Source of the DNA: an uncultured Massilia sp.
Lineage (GTDB): Bacteria; Pseudomonadota; Gammaproteobacteria; Burkholderiales; Burkholderiaceae
Direction of reading: 5' to 3'
DNA: 20,328 nt
Assembly: GCA_946886065.1 (NCBI GenBank)
Contig: CAMPHU010000070.1
Location: 1-20,328, forward strand
Position 1 is the stretch's first letter. Each line of letters opens with the position of its first letter. Below are positions 13,007 to 20,226 of the stretch, in pieces. Both the position numbers and the translations under genes were made by a program. The notes under the pieces are model-generated. The model searched no databases. It had not been told where the DNA came from and saw only the letters and a program-made list of their open reading frames with translations.

Positions 13007-14247
13007 AGCACGACTACTTCCTTTCCTATGCCCAGAACAACGAGGACGTGCTGCTGTGGCGCGCCCTCGGACATGTGGCGGAGGGCTTCTACATCGACGT
13101 CGGCGCCAACGACCCGGTCGAGCATTCGGTCACCAAGGCCTTCTACGACCGCGGCTGGCGCGGCATCAGCATCGAACCCCTGCCCGCCTTCCACCAGGCC
13201 TTCCTGGCGCAGCGCCCGCGCGACGTCAACCTGGCGGTGGCGGCCGGCGCCGCCGATGGCGAGCTCACCCTGTACGACGTGCCCGCCGTGCGCGGCTGGG
13301 CCTCGCCGGACGCCTCGGTGGCCGAGCTGCACCGCGCCGAAGGCCACGAGATCGCCGAACTCACGGTGCCGGTGCGCACCCTGGCGTCGGTATGCACAGA
13401 ACACGTGCAGGGCGAGATCCACTTCCTGAAGATCGACGTCGAAGGCTTCGAGGGCGAAGTGCTGCGCGGGATGGACTTCGCGCGCTGGCGCCCGTGGATC
13501 CTGGTGATCGAAGCCACCCTGCCGAACAGCCGCGCCACCAGCCACGGCGCCTGGGAGCCGCTGGTCACCGCCCACGGCTACCGCTGCGTCTGGTTCGATG
13601 GCCTGAACCGCTACTACGTGGCGCAGGAGCATCCCGAACTGGTGGACAAGTTCGGCATCCAGCCGAATGTCTTCGACGCCTACATCCCGCACCACCTGGA
13701 CGCGGCCTGGCGCGCCGGGCGCGTGGCCGAGGCCAGGATCGAGCATGCGCAGGAGCAGATCCGCGCGCTGCAGGCGAGCCTGGCCCAGGCGGCCCTGCAG
13801 AAGACCCATGCCGACGCCCAGATCGCGGCCCTGACCCAGACCGTGGCGCTGGAACAGGCCAACGCCGAGAAGCTGCTGGCCTGGGCCAGGAGCATGGAGA
13901 CCAGCCTGATCGCGATGCACGCCAGCACCTCGTGGAAAGTAACGCGTCCGCTGCGCATGGCCGGCTCCGTGGTGCATGCGCTGCGCCGTCCGCAGCGCAT
14001 GCGCCGCATCGTGGCCAGGCTGACGCGCATGGAAGCGCTGCGCCGGCTCCTGATCCCGGTCCTGCTGCGCTTCCCGGCGCTGAACCGGCGCGTGGCCGCC
14101 TCGCTGTCCGCCATCAAGCAAACCCCGCCCGAGCCGCTGCCGGAAGGCGTCGCCCCGGTGCCCGACGAGTTGCGCGGCCTGCCCGCCTCGGTGCGCGCCG
14201 TGCTGGCCGACCTGCAGCGCGCCCGCAGCCTTCCTACGGATTCCTGA
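13003..14247 (+). CDS. FkbM-family methyltransferase with C-terminal coiled coil
   Basis: A 414-residue protein. Residues 1 to about 235 are a canonical FkbM methyltransferase: YAQNNEDVLLWRAL near the N-terminus, SAM loop GFYIDVGANDP (28-38), GWRGISIEP and FLKIDVEGFEGEVL with Asp145. A helical, Ala/Gln/Glu-rich coiled coil covers about 240-303, then TSWKVTRPLR (309-318), a short motif often seen at the tail of exopolysaccharide glycosyltransferases and methyltransferases. A basic, amphipathic region (320-375) follows, which may sit on the membrane. It presumably O-methylates the same glycan as its neighbour. Two different FkbM enzymes suggest two methylation positions, or internal versus terminal methylation. 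The coiled coil recalls the length-measuring coiled coil of WbdD, but the kinase domain of WbdD is absent. Confidence 0.92.
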   Translation: MKHDYFLSYAQNNEDVLLWRALGHVAEGFYIDVGANDPVEHSVTKAFYDRGWRGISIEPLPAFHQAFLAQRPRDVNLAVAAGAADGELTLYDVPAVRGWASPDASVAELHRAEGHEIAELTVPVRTLASVCTEHVQGEIHFLKIDVEGFEGEVLRGMDFARWRPWILVIEATLPNSRATSHGAWEPLVTAHGYRCVWFDGLNRYYVAQEHPELVDKFGIQPNVFDAYIPHHLDAAWRAGRVAEARIEHAQEQIRALQASLAQAALQKTHADAQIAALTQTVALEQANAEKLLAWARSMETSLIAMHASTSWKVTRPLRMAGSVVHALRRPQRMRRIVARLTRMEALRRLLIPVLLRFPALNRRVAASLSAIKQTPPEPLPEGVAPVPDELRGLPASVRAVLADLQRARSLPTDS

Positions 14248-14250
14248 ACC

Positions 14251-17187
14251 ATGCGCATCGTCATCGACCTGTTGGGACACCACGGCCGCGTCGACCCGGC
14301 CGCGGTCGCCCTCGCCCTGACCCTGGCGCGCCACAACCCCGGCCCGCACGAACTGTGGGCCGCGGCGCCGTTGCACGACCCGATCGCCCTGGAGAGCCTG
14401 CGCCTGGAGCCGGCCTTCGGCACGGCGCGCGTGCGCGCCTTCGACATGCCGCAGGATGCGGACATGCGCGAGGCGCTGCGCCGCCACGCCCTGGGCGGAC
14501 TCGAACCCGGGGTGGTGCTGGCCATCGCGCCGGCGCCCGAGCGCGGCCGCCGCCCCGCCCCGGGCGACGCGCCCTGGCACCTGCTGCACGCCGATCCGCG
14601 CGGCGCCGACACCGCCGCGCTGTGGACCGCCCTGAGCGCGACCGCCGCCGAACGCAACGCAGCGCCCGCGGCGGGCCGCCGCCCCCGCCTGGCCTATGTT
14701 TCGCCGCTGCCGCCGGAGCGCTCCGGCATTGCCGACTACAGCGCCGAACTGGTGCCGGAGCTGGCGAAGTTCTACGACATCGAGCTGGTGGTGGCCCAGG
14801 AGCGCGTGGAAGACCCGCGCCTGGACGGCCTGCCGCTGCGCTCCCCCGACTGGCTGCGCGCCAATGCCCACGAGATCGACCGCGTGCTCTACCACTTCGG
14901 CAATTCGCACGCCCACCAGCACATGTTCGAGCTGCTGCGCGAGGCGCCGGGCGTGGTGGTGCTGCACGACTTCTATTTTTCCGGCGTGCTGGACAACCTG
15001 GAGCGCGAGGGCTACCTGGAAAAAGGCTTCCTGCGCGCCCTCTACGAGTCGCACGGCTACAGCGGCCTGCTGGACCACCTGAAGCAAGGCCGCCATCCGG
15101 CCATCTGGAAGTACCCGCTCAACAAGGGCGTGCTCGACAACGCGCTGGGCGTGATCGTCCATTCCGATTTTTCGAAGACGCTGGCGGCGCGCTGGTACGG
15201 GCCGCAAGCCGCCGACGGCTGGGCCACCATCCCCTTGCTGCGCGGCCGTCCGCCGGAATCGGGCACGCCGGAAGCGCGCGGCGCCGCCCGTGCGCGCCTG
15301 GGCCTGGCGGACGAGCAGTACGCGGTGTGCAGCTTCGGCATGCTGGGCCGCACCAAGCTCAATGCCGAGCTGCTCGAGGCTTTCCTGGCCTCGCCCCTGG
15401 CCCAGGATCCGGACTGCGTCCTGGTCTTCGTCGGCGAGAACGATCCGGGCCCCTACGGCGCCGCGCTGCTGGAACGGATCGCGGCCTGCGGCGCGGCCGC
15501 GCAGATCCGCATCACCGGCTTCGTCGACGCCGCCAGCTATGCCGACTGGCTCGCGGCCTGCGACTGCGCCGTCCAGCTGAGGAACAGCACCCGGGGCGAA
15601 ACCTCGGCCTCGGTGCTCGACTGCCTGCTGTACGGCGTGCCCACCATTGTCAACGCCCACGGCGCGGCGGCATCGCTGCCGGACGAGCTGCTGCTCAAGC
15701 TCTCGGACGAATTCGCCGCCTACGAACTGAGCGCCGCCCTGGAACTGCTGCGCACCGATGGCGCGCTGCGCGCGCGCCTGTCGCAGCGCGCCCAGGAGCA
15801 CATGGCGCGCGAACACGCGCCCGCCCGCGTGGGCAGCCTGTACCACGAGGCCATCGAGCGGGTGGCCAGCTGCGGCCGCCATGCGGACTATGCGTCCACC
15901 GTGCGCGCGGTCGCCCCGCGCTGCCCGGCCTCGAGCCTGCAGGAGCTGGCCGCCGCGATCGCCTTCAACCGCCCGCCGCCGGCCCAGCGCCAGCTGCTGG
16001 TCGACGTCTCGGCGATGGTCCAGTCCGATCTCAAGACCGGCATCCAGCGCGTGGTGCGCAGCATCCTGCTGGCCATGATCGCCGACCCGCCGCCGGGCTG
16101 GCGCATCGAGCCGGTGTACTCGGTGGGCGGCAACCGCCCCTACCACTACGCGCGCCGCTTCGCCCTCGGCCTGGTGGGCGAGCAGGAGCTGCCGATGGAG
16201 GACGCGCCGGCCGAGCTGCGCCCGGGCGACATCTTCTTCGGCCTCGACCTGTTCACCACCGGCACCACCCAGAACGAGGGCCAGCTGCTGGCCATGCGCG
16301 ACCGCGGGCTGGAAGTGGTGTTCGTGGTGTTCGACGTGCTGCCGATGCTGCGCCCGGAAGTCTTCCCCTTCGGGACCGAGCAGTATTTCGGCGAGTTCCT
16401 GCGCACCGTGCACAAGGTCTCGCACGGCGTGCTGTGCATCTCGCGCGCCGTGGCCGACGAACTGGCCGGCTGGATCGAAGGGCAAGGCGAATCGCTCCAC
16501 AGGCAGCGCCGCGCGCCGCTCAAGCTGGGCCACTTCCACCTGGGCGCCGACATCGACGCCAGCGCGCCGAGCTTCGGCCTGCCGCCGGACGCCGACCAGG
16601 TGCTGCAGGCCCTCGGCGAGCGCCCCAGCTTCCTGATGGTCGGCACGGTCGAGCCGCGCAAGGGCCATGCCCAGGCGCTGGCCGCCTTCGAGCTGCTGTG
16701 GCAGCGCGGCGTGGACGCCAACCTGGTCGTGGTCGGCAAGCAGGGCTGGATGGTCGACAAGCTGGCCGAGCGCATGGCCGGCCACCCGGAAAAGGGCAAG
16801 CGCCTGTTCTGGCTGGCCGGCATCTCCGATGAAATGCTGCTCAAGCTCTACGCCCGCTCCTCGGCCCTGCTGGCGCCTTCCGAAGGCGAAGGCTTCGGCC
16901 TGCCGCTGATCGAGGCGGCCCAGCACCATATTCCGATCCTGGCGCGCAGCCTGCCGGTGTTCCGCGAGGTCGCCGGCGAGCATGCCTATTACTTCGAGGG
17001 CCTGGCGCCGGAAGATCTGGCCGCCGCCCTCACCCGCTGGCTGGCCCTGCACCAGGAAGGCAAGGCCCCGCCCTCATCCAGCATGCCCTGGCTGACCTGG
17101 GACCAGAGCGCGCAGCAGGTGCTCGACGCCCTGGTGCGCGGGCAGTGGTACCGCATCCTGCCCGGCAAGGGAGAACCGGCGCCATGA
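14251..17187 (+). CDS. Large bifunctional GT4-type glycosyltransferase (two GT-B units)
   Basis: A 978-residue cytoplasmic protein with two glycosyltransferase units after a short N-terminal region. Unit 1 (about 148-545) starts LAYVSPLPPERSGIADYS, an RxGIxDY-type donor/acceptor loop. It has VCSFGMLGRTKLNAELLEA and the donor-site stretch RGETSASVLDCLLYGVPTIV, where E450 is kept but the second Glu of EX7E is Cys458. Unit 2 (about 585-970) has VDVSAMVQSDLKTGIQRVVR, FLMVGTVEPRKGHAQAL and a complete EX7E (E880, E888) in SEGEGFGLPLIEAA. This tandem arrangement resembles WbdA-type O-antigen polymerising mannosyltransferases, in which each unit makes one linkage type. Sugar and linkage cannot be told from sequence. 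It starts three bases after the previous stop and ends overlapping the next ATG (ATGA). Confidence 0.93.
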   Translation: MRIVIDLLGHHGRVDPAAVALALTLARHNPGPHELWAAAPLHDPIALESLRLEPAFGTARVRAFDMPQDADMREALRRHALGGLEPGVVLAIAPAPERGRRPAPGDAPWHLLHADPRGADTAALWTALSATAAERNAAPAAGRRPRLAYVSPLPPERSGIADYSAELVPELAKFYDIELVVAQERVEDPRLDGLPLRSPDWLRANAHEIDRVLYHFGNSHAHQHMFELLREAPGVVVLHDFYFSGVLDNLEREGYLEKGFLRALYESHGYSGLLDHLKQGRHPAIWKYPLNKGVLDNALGVIVHSDFSKTLAARWYGPQAADGWATIPLLRGRPPESGTPEARGAARARLGLADEQYAVCSFGMLGRTKLNAELLEAFLASPLAQDPDCVLVFVGENDPGPYGAALLERIAACGAAAQIRITGFVDAASYADWLAACDCAVQLRNSTRGETSASVLDCLLYGVPTIVNAHGAAASLPDELLLKLSDEFAAYELSAALELLRTDGALRARLSQRAQEHMAREHAPARVGSLYHEAIERVASCGRHADYASTVRAVAPRCPASSLQELAAAIAFNRPPPAQRQLLVDVSAMVQSDLKTGIQRVVRSILLAMIADPPPGWRIEPVYSVGGNRPYHYARRFALGLVGEQELPMEDAPAELRPGDIFFGLDLFTTGTTQNEGQLLAMRDRGLEVVFVVFDVLPMLRPEVFPFGTEQYFGEFLRTVHKVSHGVLCISRAVADELAGWIEGQGESLHRQRRAPLKLGHFHLGADIDASAPSFGLPPDADQVLQALGERPSFLMVGTVEPRKGHAQALAAFELLWQRGVDANLVVVGKQGWMVDKLAERMAGHPEKGKRLFWLAGISDEMLLKLYARSSALLAPSEGEGFGLPLIEAAQHHIPILARSLPVFREVAGEHAYYFEGLAPEDLAAALTRWLALHQEGKAPPSSSMPWLTWDQSAQQVLDALVRGQWYRILPGKGEPAP

Positions 17188-18212
17188 ATGCCCCCCACTC
17201 CATCCACGCACCGGCGGCGCCGATCTCCGGCGCCGCCGGCGACACCATCGCGGTCGTCATCCCGAGCTACAAGGTGACCCGCCACATCCTCGGCGTCATC
17301 GAAGCCATCGGGCCGGAAGTGGCGCGCATCTACGTGGTCGACGACTGCTGCCCGGACGGCAGCGGGGCCTTCGTGCGCGCCCACTGCCGCGACCCGCGCG
17401 TGGTGGTGCTGGAACATGAACAGAACCAGGGGGTGGGCGGCGCGGTGCTGACCGGCTACCGCGCGGCGATTGCCGACGGCGCGCGCGTCATCGTCAAGCT
17501 CGACGGCGACGGCCAGATGGACGCGCAGCTGATTCCGACCTTCGTCGCCCCGATCCTGGCCGGCGAAGCCGACTACACCAAGGGCAACCGTTTCTTCAAC
17601 CTGGAGCGCCTGGGCAGCATGCCGCCGGTGCGCATGTTCGGCAACGCCATGCTGTCCTTCATGACCAAGCTGTCGTCGGGCTACTGGGATCTGTTCGACC
17701 CGACCAACGGCTATACGGCGATCCACGCCGATTGCGCGCGCTACCTGCCTTTCGAGAAGATCAGCAAGCGCTACTTCTTCGAGAGCGACATGCTGTTCCG
17801 CCTGAACACCCTGGGCGCGGTGGCGGTCGACGTGCCGATGGACGCGGTCTACGGCGACGAAGTGAGCAACCTGAAGGTGTCGCGCGTCGTCACCGAATTC
17901 CTGGCCAAGAACGTGCGCAACTTCTTCAAGCGCCTGTTCTACAACTACTACCTGCGCAATATGTCGCTGGCCTCGCTCGAGCTGCCGCTGGGCGTGCTGC
18001 TGGTGCTGTTCGGCGGCGTGTACGGCGTCTCGCACTGGATCGCCTCGGCGCGCGCTGGCGTCCCGACCCCGGCCGGCACCGTCATGGTGGCCGCGCTGCC
18101 GGTGATCATGGGCGTGCAGCTGATCCTGGCCTTCCTCGCCTACGACATCGCCTCGGTGCCGCGCCGCCCGCTGCACAAGCGCACCCTGTTCCGGCGCAAG
18201 CAGCATGATTGA
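17184..18212 (+). CDS. GT2 glycosyltransferase, GtrB/polyprenyl-phosphate sugar synthase-like
   Basis: A 342-residue inner-membrane protein. The N-terminal GT-A domain shows TIAVVIPSYKV, IYVVDDCCPDGSG and NQGVGGAVLTGYRAA, then the metal-binding DGD motif in VKLDGDGQMD (D107, D109) and DPTNGYTAIH. Two hydrophobic helices near the C-terminus (about 267-290 and 298-325) anchor it, followed by a basic tail. This pattern matches dolichol/undecaprenyl-phosphate glycosyltransferases (GtrB, ArnC-like), which charge a lipid carrier with one sugar. It overlaps both the upstream glycosyltransferase (ATGA) and the downstream gtrA-like gene (8 bases). The pair is typical of side-branch glycosylation or lipid-carrier sugar donor systems. 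The sugar is unknown. Confidence 0.92.
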   Translation: MNAPHSIHAPAAPISGAAGDTIAVVIPSYKVTRHILGVIEAIGPEVARIYVVDDCCPDGSGAFVRAHCRDPRVVVLEHEQNQGVGGAVLTGYRAAIADGARVIVKLDGDGQMDAQLIPTFVAPILAGEADYTKGNRFFNLERLGSMPPVRMFGNAMLSFMTKLSSGYWDLFDPTNGYTAIHADCARYLPFEKISKRYFFESDMLFRLNTLGAVAVDVPMDAVYGDEVSNLKVSRVVTEFLAKNVRNFFKRLFYNYYLRNMSLASLELPLGVLLVLFGGVYGVSHWIASARAGVPTPAGTVMVAALPVIMGVQLILAFLAYDIASVPRRPLHKRTLFRRKQHD

Positions 18213-18579
18213 TGCCCTGCGCCAGCGCCAGTTCCTCGTCTTCCTCGCCGGCGGCCTGCTGTGCGCCGGGGTCGACGTCGGCGCCATGCAACTGCTGCTG
18301 GCGGCGGGCGGCCACCACACCGCGGCCGCCAGCGCCGGCTTCGCCGCCGGCCTGCTGGTCAACTACGCCTTCCACAGCCGGGTCACCTTCGCCCAGGCCG
18401 CCTCGTCCGCCAGCTTCGCGCGCTACCTGTGCGTGGTCGGCCTGAACTACCTCCTGACCATCGGCTGCGTGGCGCTGGCCGCCTCGCTCGCCGGCAACCC
18501 GCTGGCCGGAAAGCTCCTGTCGCTGCCGCTGGTGGCGTTCAACGGCTACCTGCTCGGCAAATACTGGATCTTCAAGTGA
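18205..18579 (+). CDS. GtrA-like membrane protein (lipid-linked sugar translocation)
   Basis: A 124-residue integral membrane protein with four predicted helices (about 8-30, 38-55, 70-92, 95-118). GtrA/DPMS_2 signatures are visible: FLVFLAGGLLCAGVDVGAMQLLL, FAAGLLVNYAFHSRVTF and the C-terminal NGYLLGKYWIFK. Family members are proposed to flip undecaprenyl-phosphate sugars made by GtrB across the inner membrane. The start overlaps the end of the GT2 gene by eight bases, so the two are translationally coupled, which supports a shared step. The gene ends TGATG, sharing one base with the next start. The third member of a classical gtr set, a multi-membrane-span GT-C transferase, is not seen within this window. 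Confidence 0.92.
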   Translation: MIDALRQRQFLVFLAGGLLCAGVDVGAMQLLLAAGGHHTAAASAGFAAGLLVNYAFHSRVTFAQAASSASFARYLCVVGLNYLLTIGCVALAASLAGNPLAGKLLSLPLVAFNGYLLGKYWIFK

Positions 18580-19424
18580 TGAACTTCGCGCCCGTTCAGT
18601 ACGACCAGGACCCCCTCGCCCGCTACAGCGCCCTGTTCGGGGCCTGCTTTCCCGGCGTCGGCAAGTTCACGCCCGATTACCTGGCCTGGCTCTACCTGGC
18701 CAATCCGGACGGGAAGGCGGTCGGCTTCGACGCCTGGGACGGCGAGCGCCTCGCGGCCCATTACGTCTGCGTGCCGGCGCGCGCCTGGGTCGAGGGGCGC
18801 GAGGTGCCGGTGCTGCTGTCGCTGAACACGGCCACCCATCCGGACTACCAGGGCAAGGGCCTGTTCACGAAACTCGCCGCGATGACCTTCGAGGCCGGCA
18901 TGGCGGCGGGCTACGACGGGGTGTACGGCGTGGCCAACGCCAACAGCACGCCGGGCTTCGTGCGCAAGCTGGGCTTCCAGCTGGTGCGCCCGCTGGAAGC
19001 GCGGGTCGGGCTGGGCGCCCTGCGCCACGCGGCCAAGGCGCCGGCGCGCGAGCTGTCCTTCGAGCGCAGCTGGAGCGATGCGGCGCTGGAATGGCGCTGC
19101 GCCAATCCGCACAACCCGGTGTGGCAACGCGCCAAGGGGGCGCGCACCCAATGCTATGCGGCCGCCCTGGGGCGGCACCTGCCCGCCTATGCGGAGCTGG
19201 ACCGGCAGGCCGCGCCGCAGTCGCTGGCCCCGCCGCTGTCGCCGCTGCGCCTGTTCATCGGCCTGGCGCCCGACGCAAGCAGCCGCTACGGGAACTACCT
19301 CGGCATCCCGATGCGCCTGCGCCCTTCGCCGCTGAACCTGATCTACCGATCCTTCAGCGAGCGCGTGGCGCGCCTCGACCCGGCCCGCATCCAGTTCACC
19401 TTCCTCGACTTCGATGCCTACTGA
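18579..19424 (+). CDS. GNAT-family N-acyltransferase
   Basis: A 281-residue protein. The acyl-CoA-binding GNAT core is visible as LLSLNTATHPDYQGKGLFTKL (80-100; the QGKG at 91-94 is the pyrophosphate-binding loop), followed by the helix AAMTFEAGMAAGYDGVYG and then GFVRKLGFQLV, the usual late GNAT strand-helix. The C-terminal half (about 150-281) is an extension with Trp-rich segments (ERSWSDAALEWRCANPHNPVW) of unknown fold; larger GNATs of polysaccharide clusters often have such a second domain. The substrate is not known. The 11-base overlap with a PIG-L deacetylase gene suggests acylation of an amine freed by that enzyme. The start is fixed by the one-base overlap with gtrA (TGATG). Confidence 0.88.
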   Translation: MNFAPVQYDQDPLARYSALFGACFPGVGKFTPDYLAWLYLANPDGKAVGFDAWDGERLAAHYVCVPARAWVEGREVPVLLSLNTATHPDYQGKGLFTKLAAMTFEAGMAAGYDGVYGVANANSTPGFVRKLGFQLVRPLEARVGLGALRHAAKAPARELSFERSWSDAALEWRCANPHNPVWQRAKGARTQCYAAALGRHLPAYAELDRQAAPQSLAPPLSPLRLFIGLAPDASSRYGNYLGIPMRLRPSPLNLIYRSFSERVARLDPARIQFTFLDFDAY

Positions 19425-20226
19425 CGCCACAACGGACGCCACAACGGACGCCACAGCGAAGCCGGCGGCCCTGTTCCTGTTCGCGCACCAGGACGACGAG
19501 TTCGGGGTGTTCGCGCGCATCGCCGAATGCCGCCGCCAGGGACTGCGCTTGGCCTGCGCCTACCTGACCGACGGCCAGACCGCCGGCGCCACGGCCGAAC
19601 GGCGCAACCGCGAATCGCTGGCGGTGCTGGCGCGCCTGGGCGTGGCGCGCGAGGACGTGCGCTTCGCCGGCCAGGAACTCGGCATCGGCGACGCGCGCCT
19701 GCCGCTGCACCTGGACAGCGCCGCATCCTGGATCGACGGGTGGATCGCGGGCGCCGGCCAGGTCGACTCGCTGCACGTGACGGCCTGGGAAGGCGGCCAC
19801 CACGACCACGACGCCCTGCACGCGCTGGCGGTCGGCGCGGCAAGCCGCCACGGCCTGCTGGCGCGCACCTGGCAGTATTCGCTGTACCAGGCCGCCGGCT
19901 TGCCCGGCCCGCTGTTCCGGGTGCTGGCGCCGCTGCCGCAGAACGGTCCTGTGAGCGCGCGCAAGCTGCCCTGGGGAGAGCGGCTGAACTACCTGCGCCT
20001 GTGCCTGTCCTATCCTTCGCAACGCAACACCTGGCTGGGACTGTTCCCCTGCGTGCTGCTGCACTACCTGCTGCACGGGGTCCAGACCCTGCAGCCGGTG
20101 GATCCGCTGCGCCTGCGCGAGCGGCCGCACGCGGGCCCCTTGTACTATGAAAAACGCAAATTCTTTACCTGGGACACAATGAACGAGGCGCTGCGCGCGT
20201 GGCGCGCCGCCTCCCTGCAGCCATGA
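19414..20226 (+). CDS. PIG-L family N-acetylglucosaminyl deacetylase-like protein
   Basis: A 270-residue zinc-dependent deacetylase of the PIG-L/LmbE/MshB fold, whose members remove N-acetyl groups from amino sugars. The first metal motif is AHQDDE (24-29), so H25 and D28 match zinc ligands His13/Asp16 of MshB; the usual Pro is Gln26. The third ligand lies in HHDHD (129-133). YLTDGQTAG and the RNRESLAVLARLGV segment match the family. Near the C-terminus RPHAGPLYYEKRKFFTWD is a conserved-looking tail. There is no signal peptide, so a nucleotide- or lipid-linked sugar in the cytoplasm is the likely substrate. The N-terminus carries a DATT repeat from a 12-bp DNA repeat. The start overlaps the GNAT stop by 11 bases. 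Confidence 0.9.
   Translation: MPTDATTDATTDATAKPAALFLFAHQDDEFGVFARIAECRRQGLRLACAYLTDGQTAGATAERRNRESLAVLARLGVAREDVRFAGQELGIGDARLPLHLDSAASWIDGWIAGAGQVDSLHVTAWEGGHHDHDALHALAVGAASRHGLLARTWQYSLYQAAGLPGPLFRVLAPLPQNGPVSARKLPWGERLNYLRLCLSYPSQRNTWLGLFPCVLLHYLLHGVQTLQPVDPLRLRERPHAGPLYYEKRKFFTWDTMNEALRAWRAASLQP
19423..19458 (+). repeat. 12-bp in-frame tandem repeat at the PIG-L gene start
   Basis: GACGCCACAACG is repeated exactly at 19423-19434 and 19435-19446, with a third copy, GACGCCACAGCG, at 19447-19458. It encodes DATT-DATT-DATA at residues 4-15. Unit gain or loss would keep the reading frame and lengthen or shorten a flexible N-terminus. Confidence 0.85.

Noticed and set aside
12591..16832. Plus-strand frame of 1,413 codons overlapping the methyltransferases and glycosyltransferase
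   Set aside because: Arg/Pro/Ala-rich shadow in another frame, with no motifs and crossing several real gene boundaries.
12928..17052. Very long minus-strand open frame (1,374 codons) opposite the glycan genes
   Set aside because: It lacks stops only because of high G+C at third positions. Its translation is low-complexity Ala/Gly/Arg/His/Gln-rich with no domain, while the plus strand shows clear FkbM and glycosyltransferase motifs.
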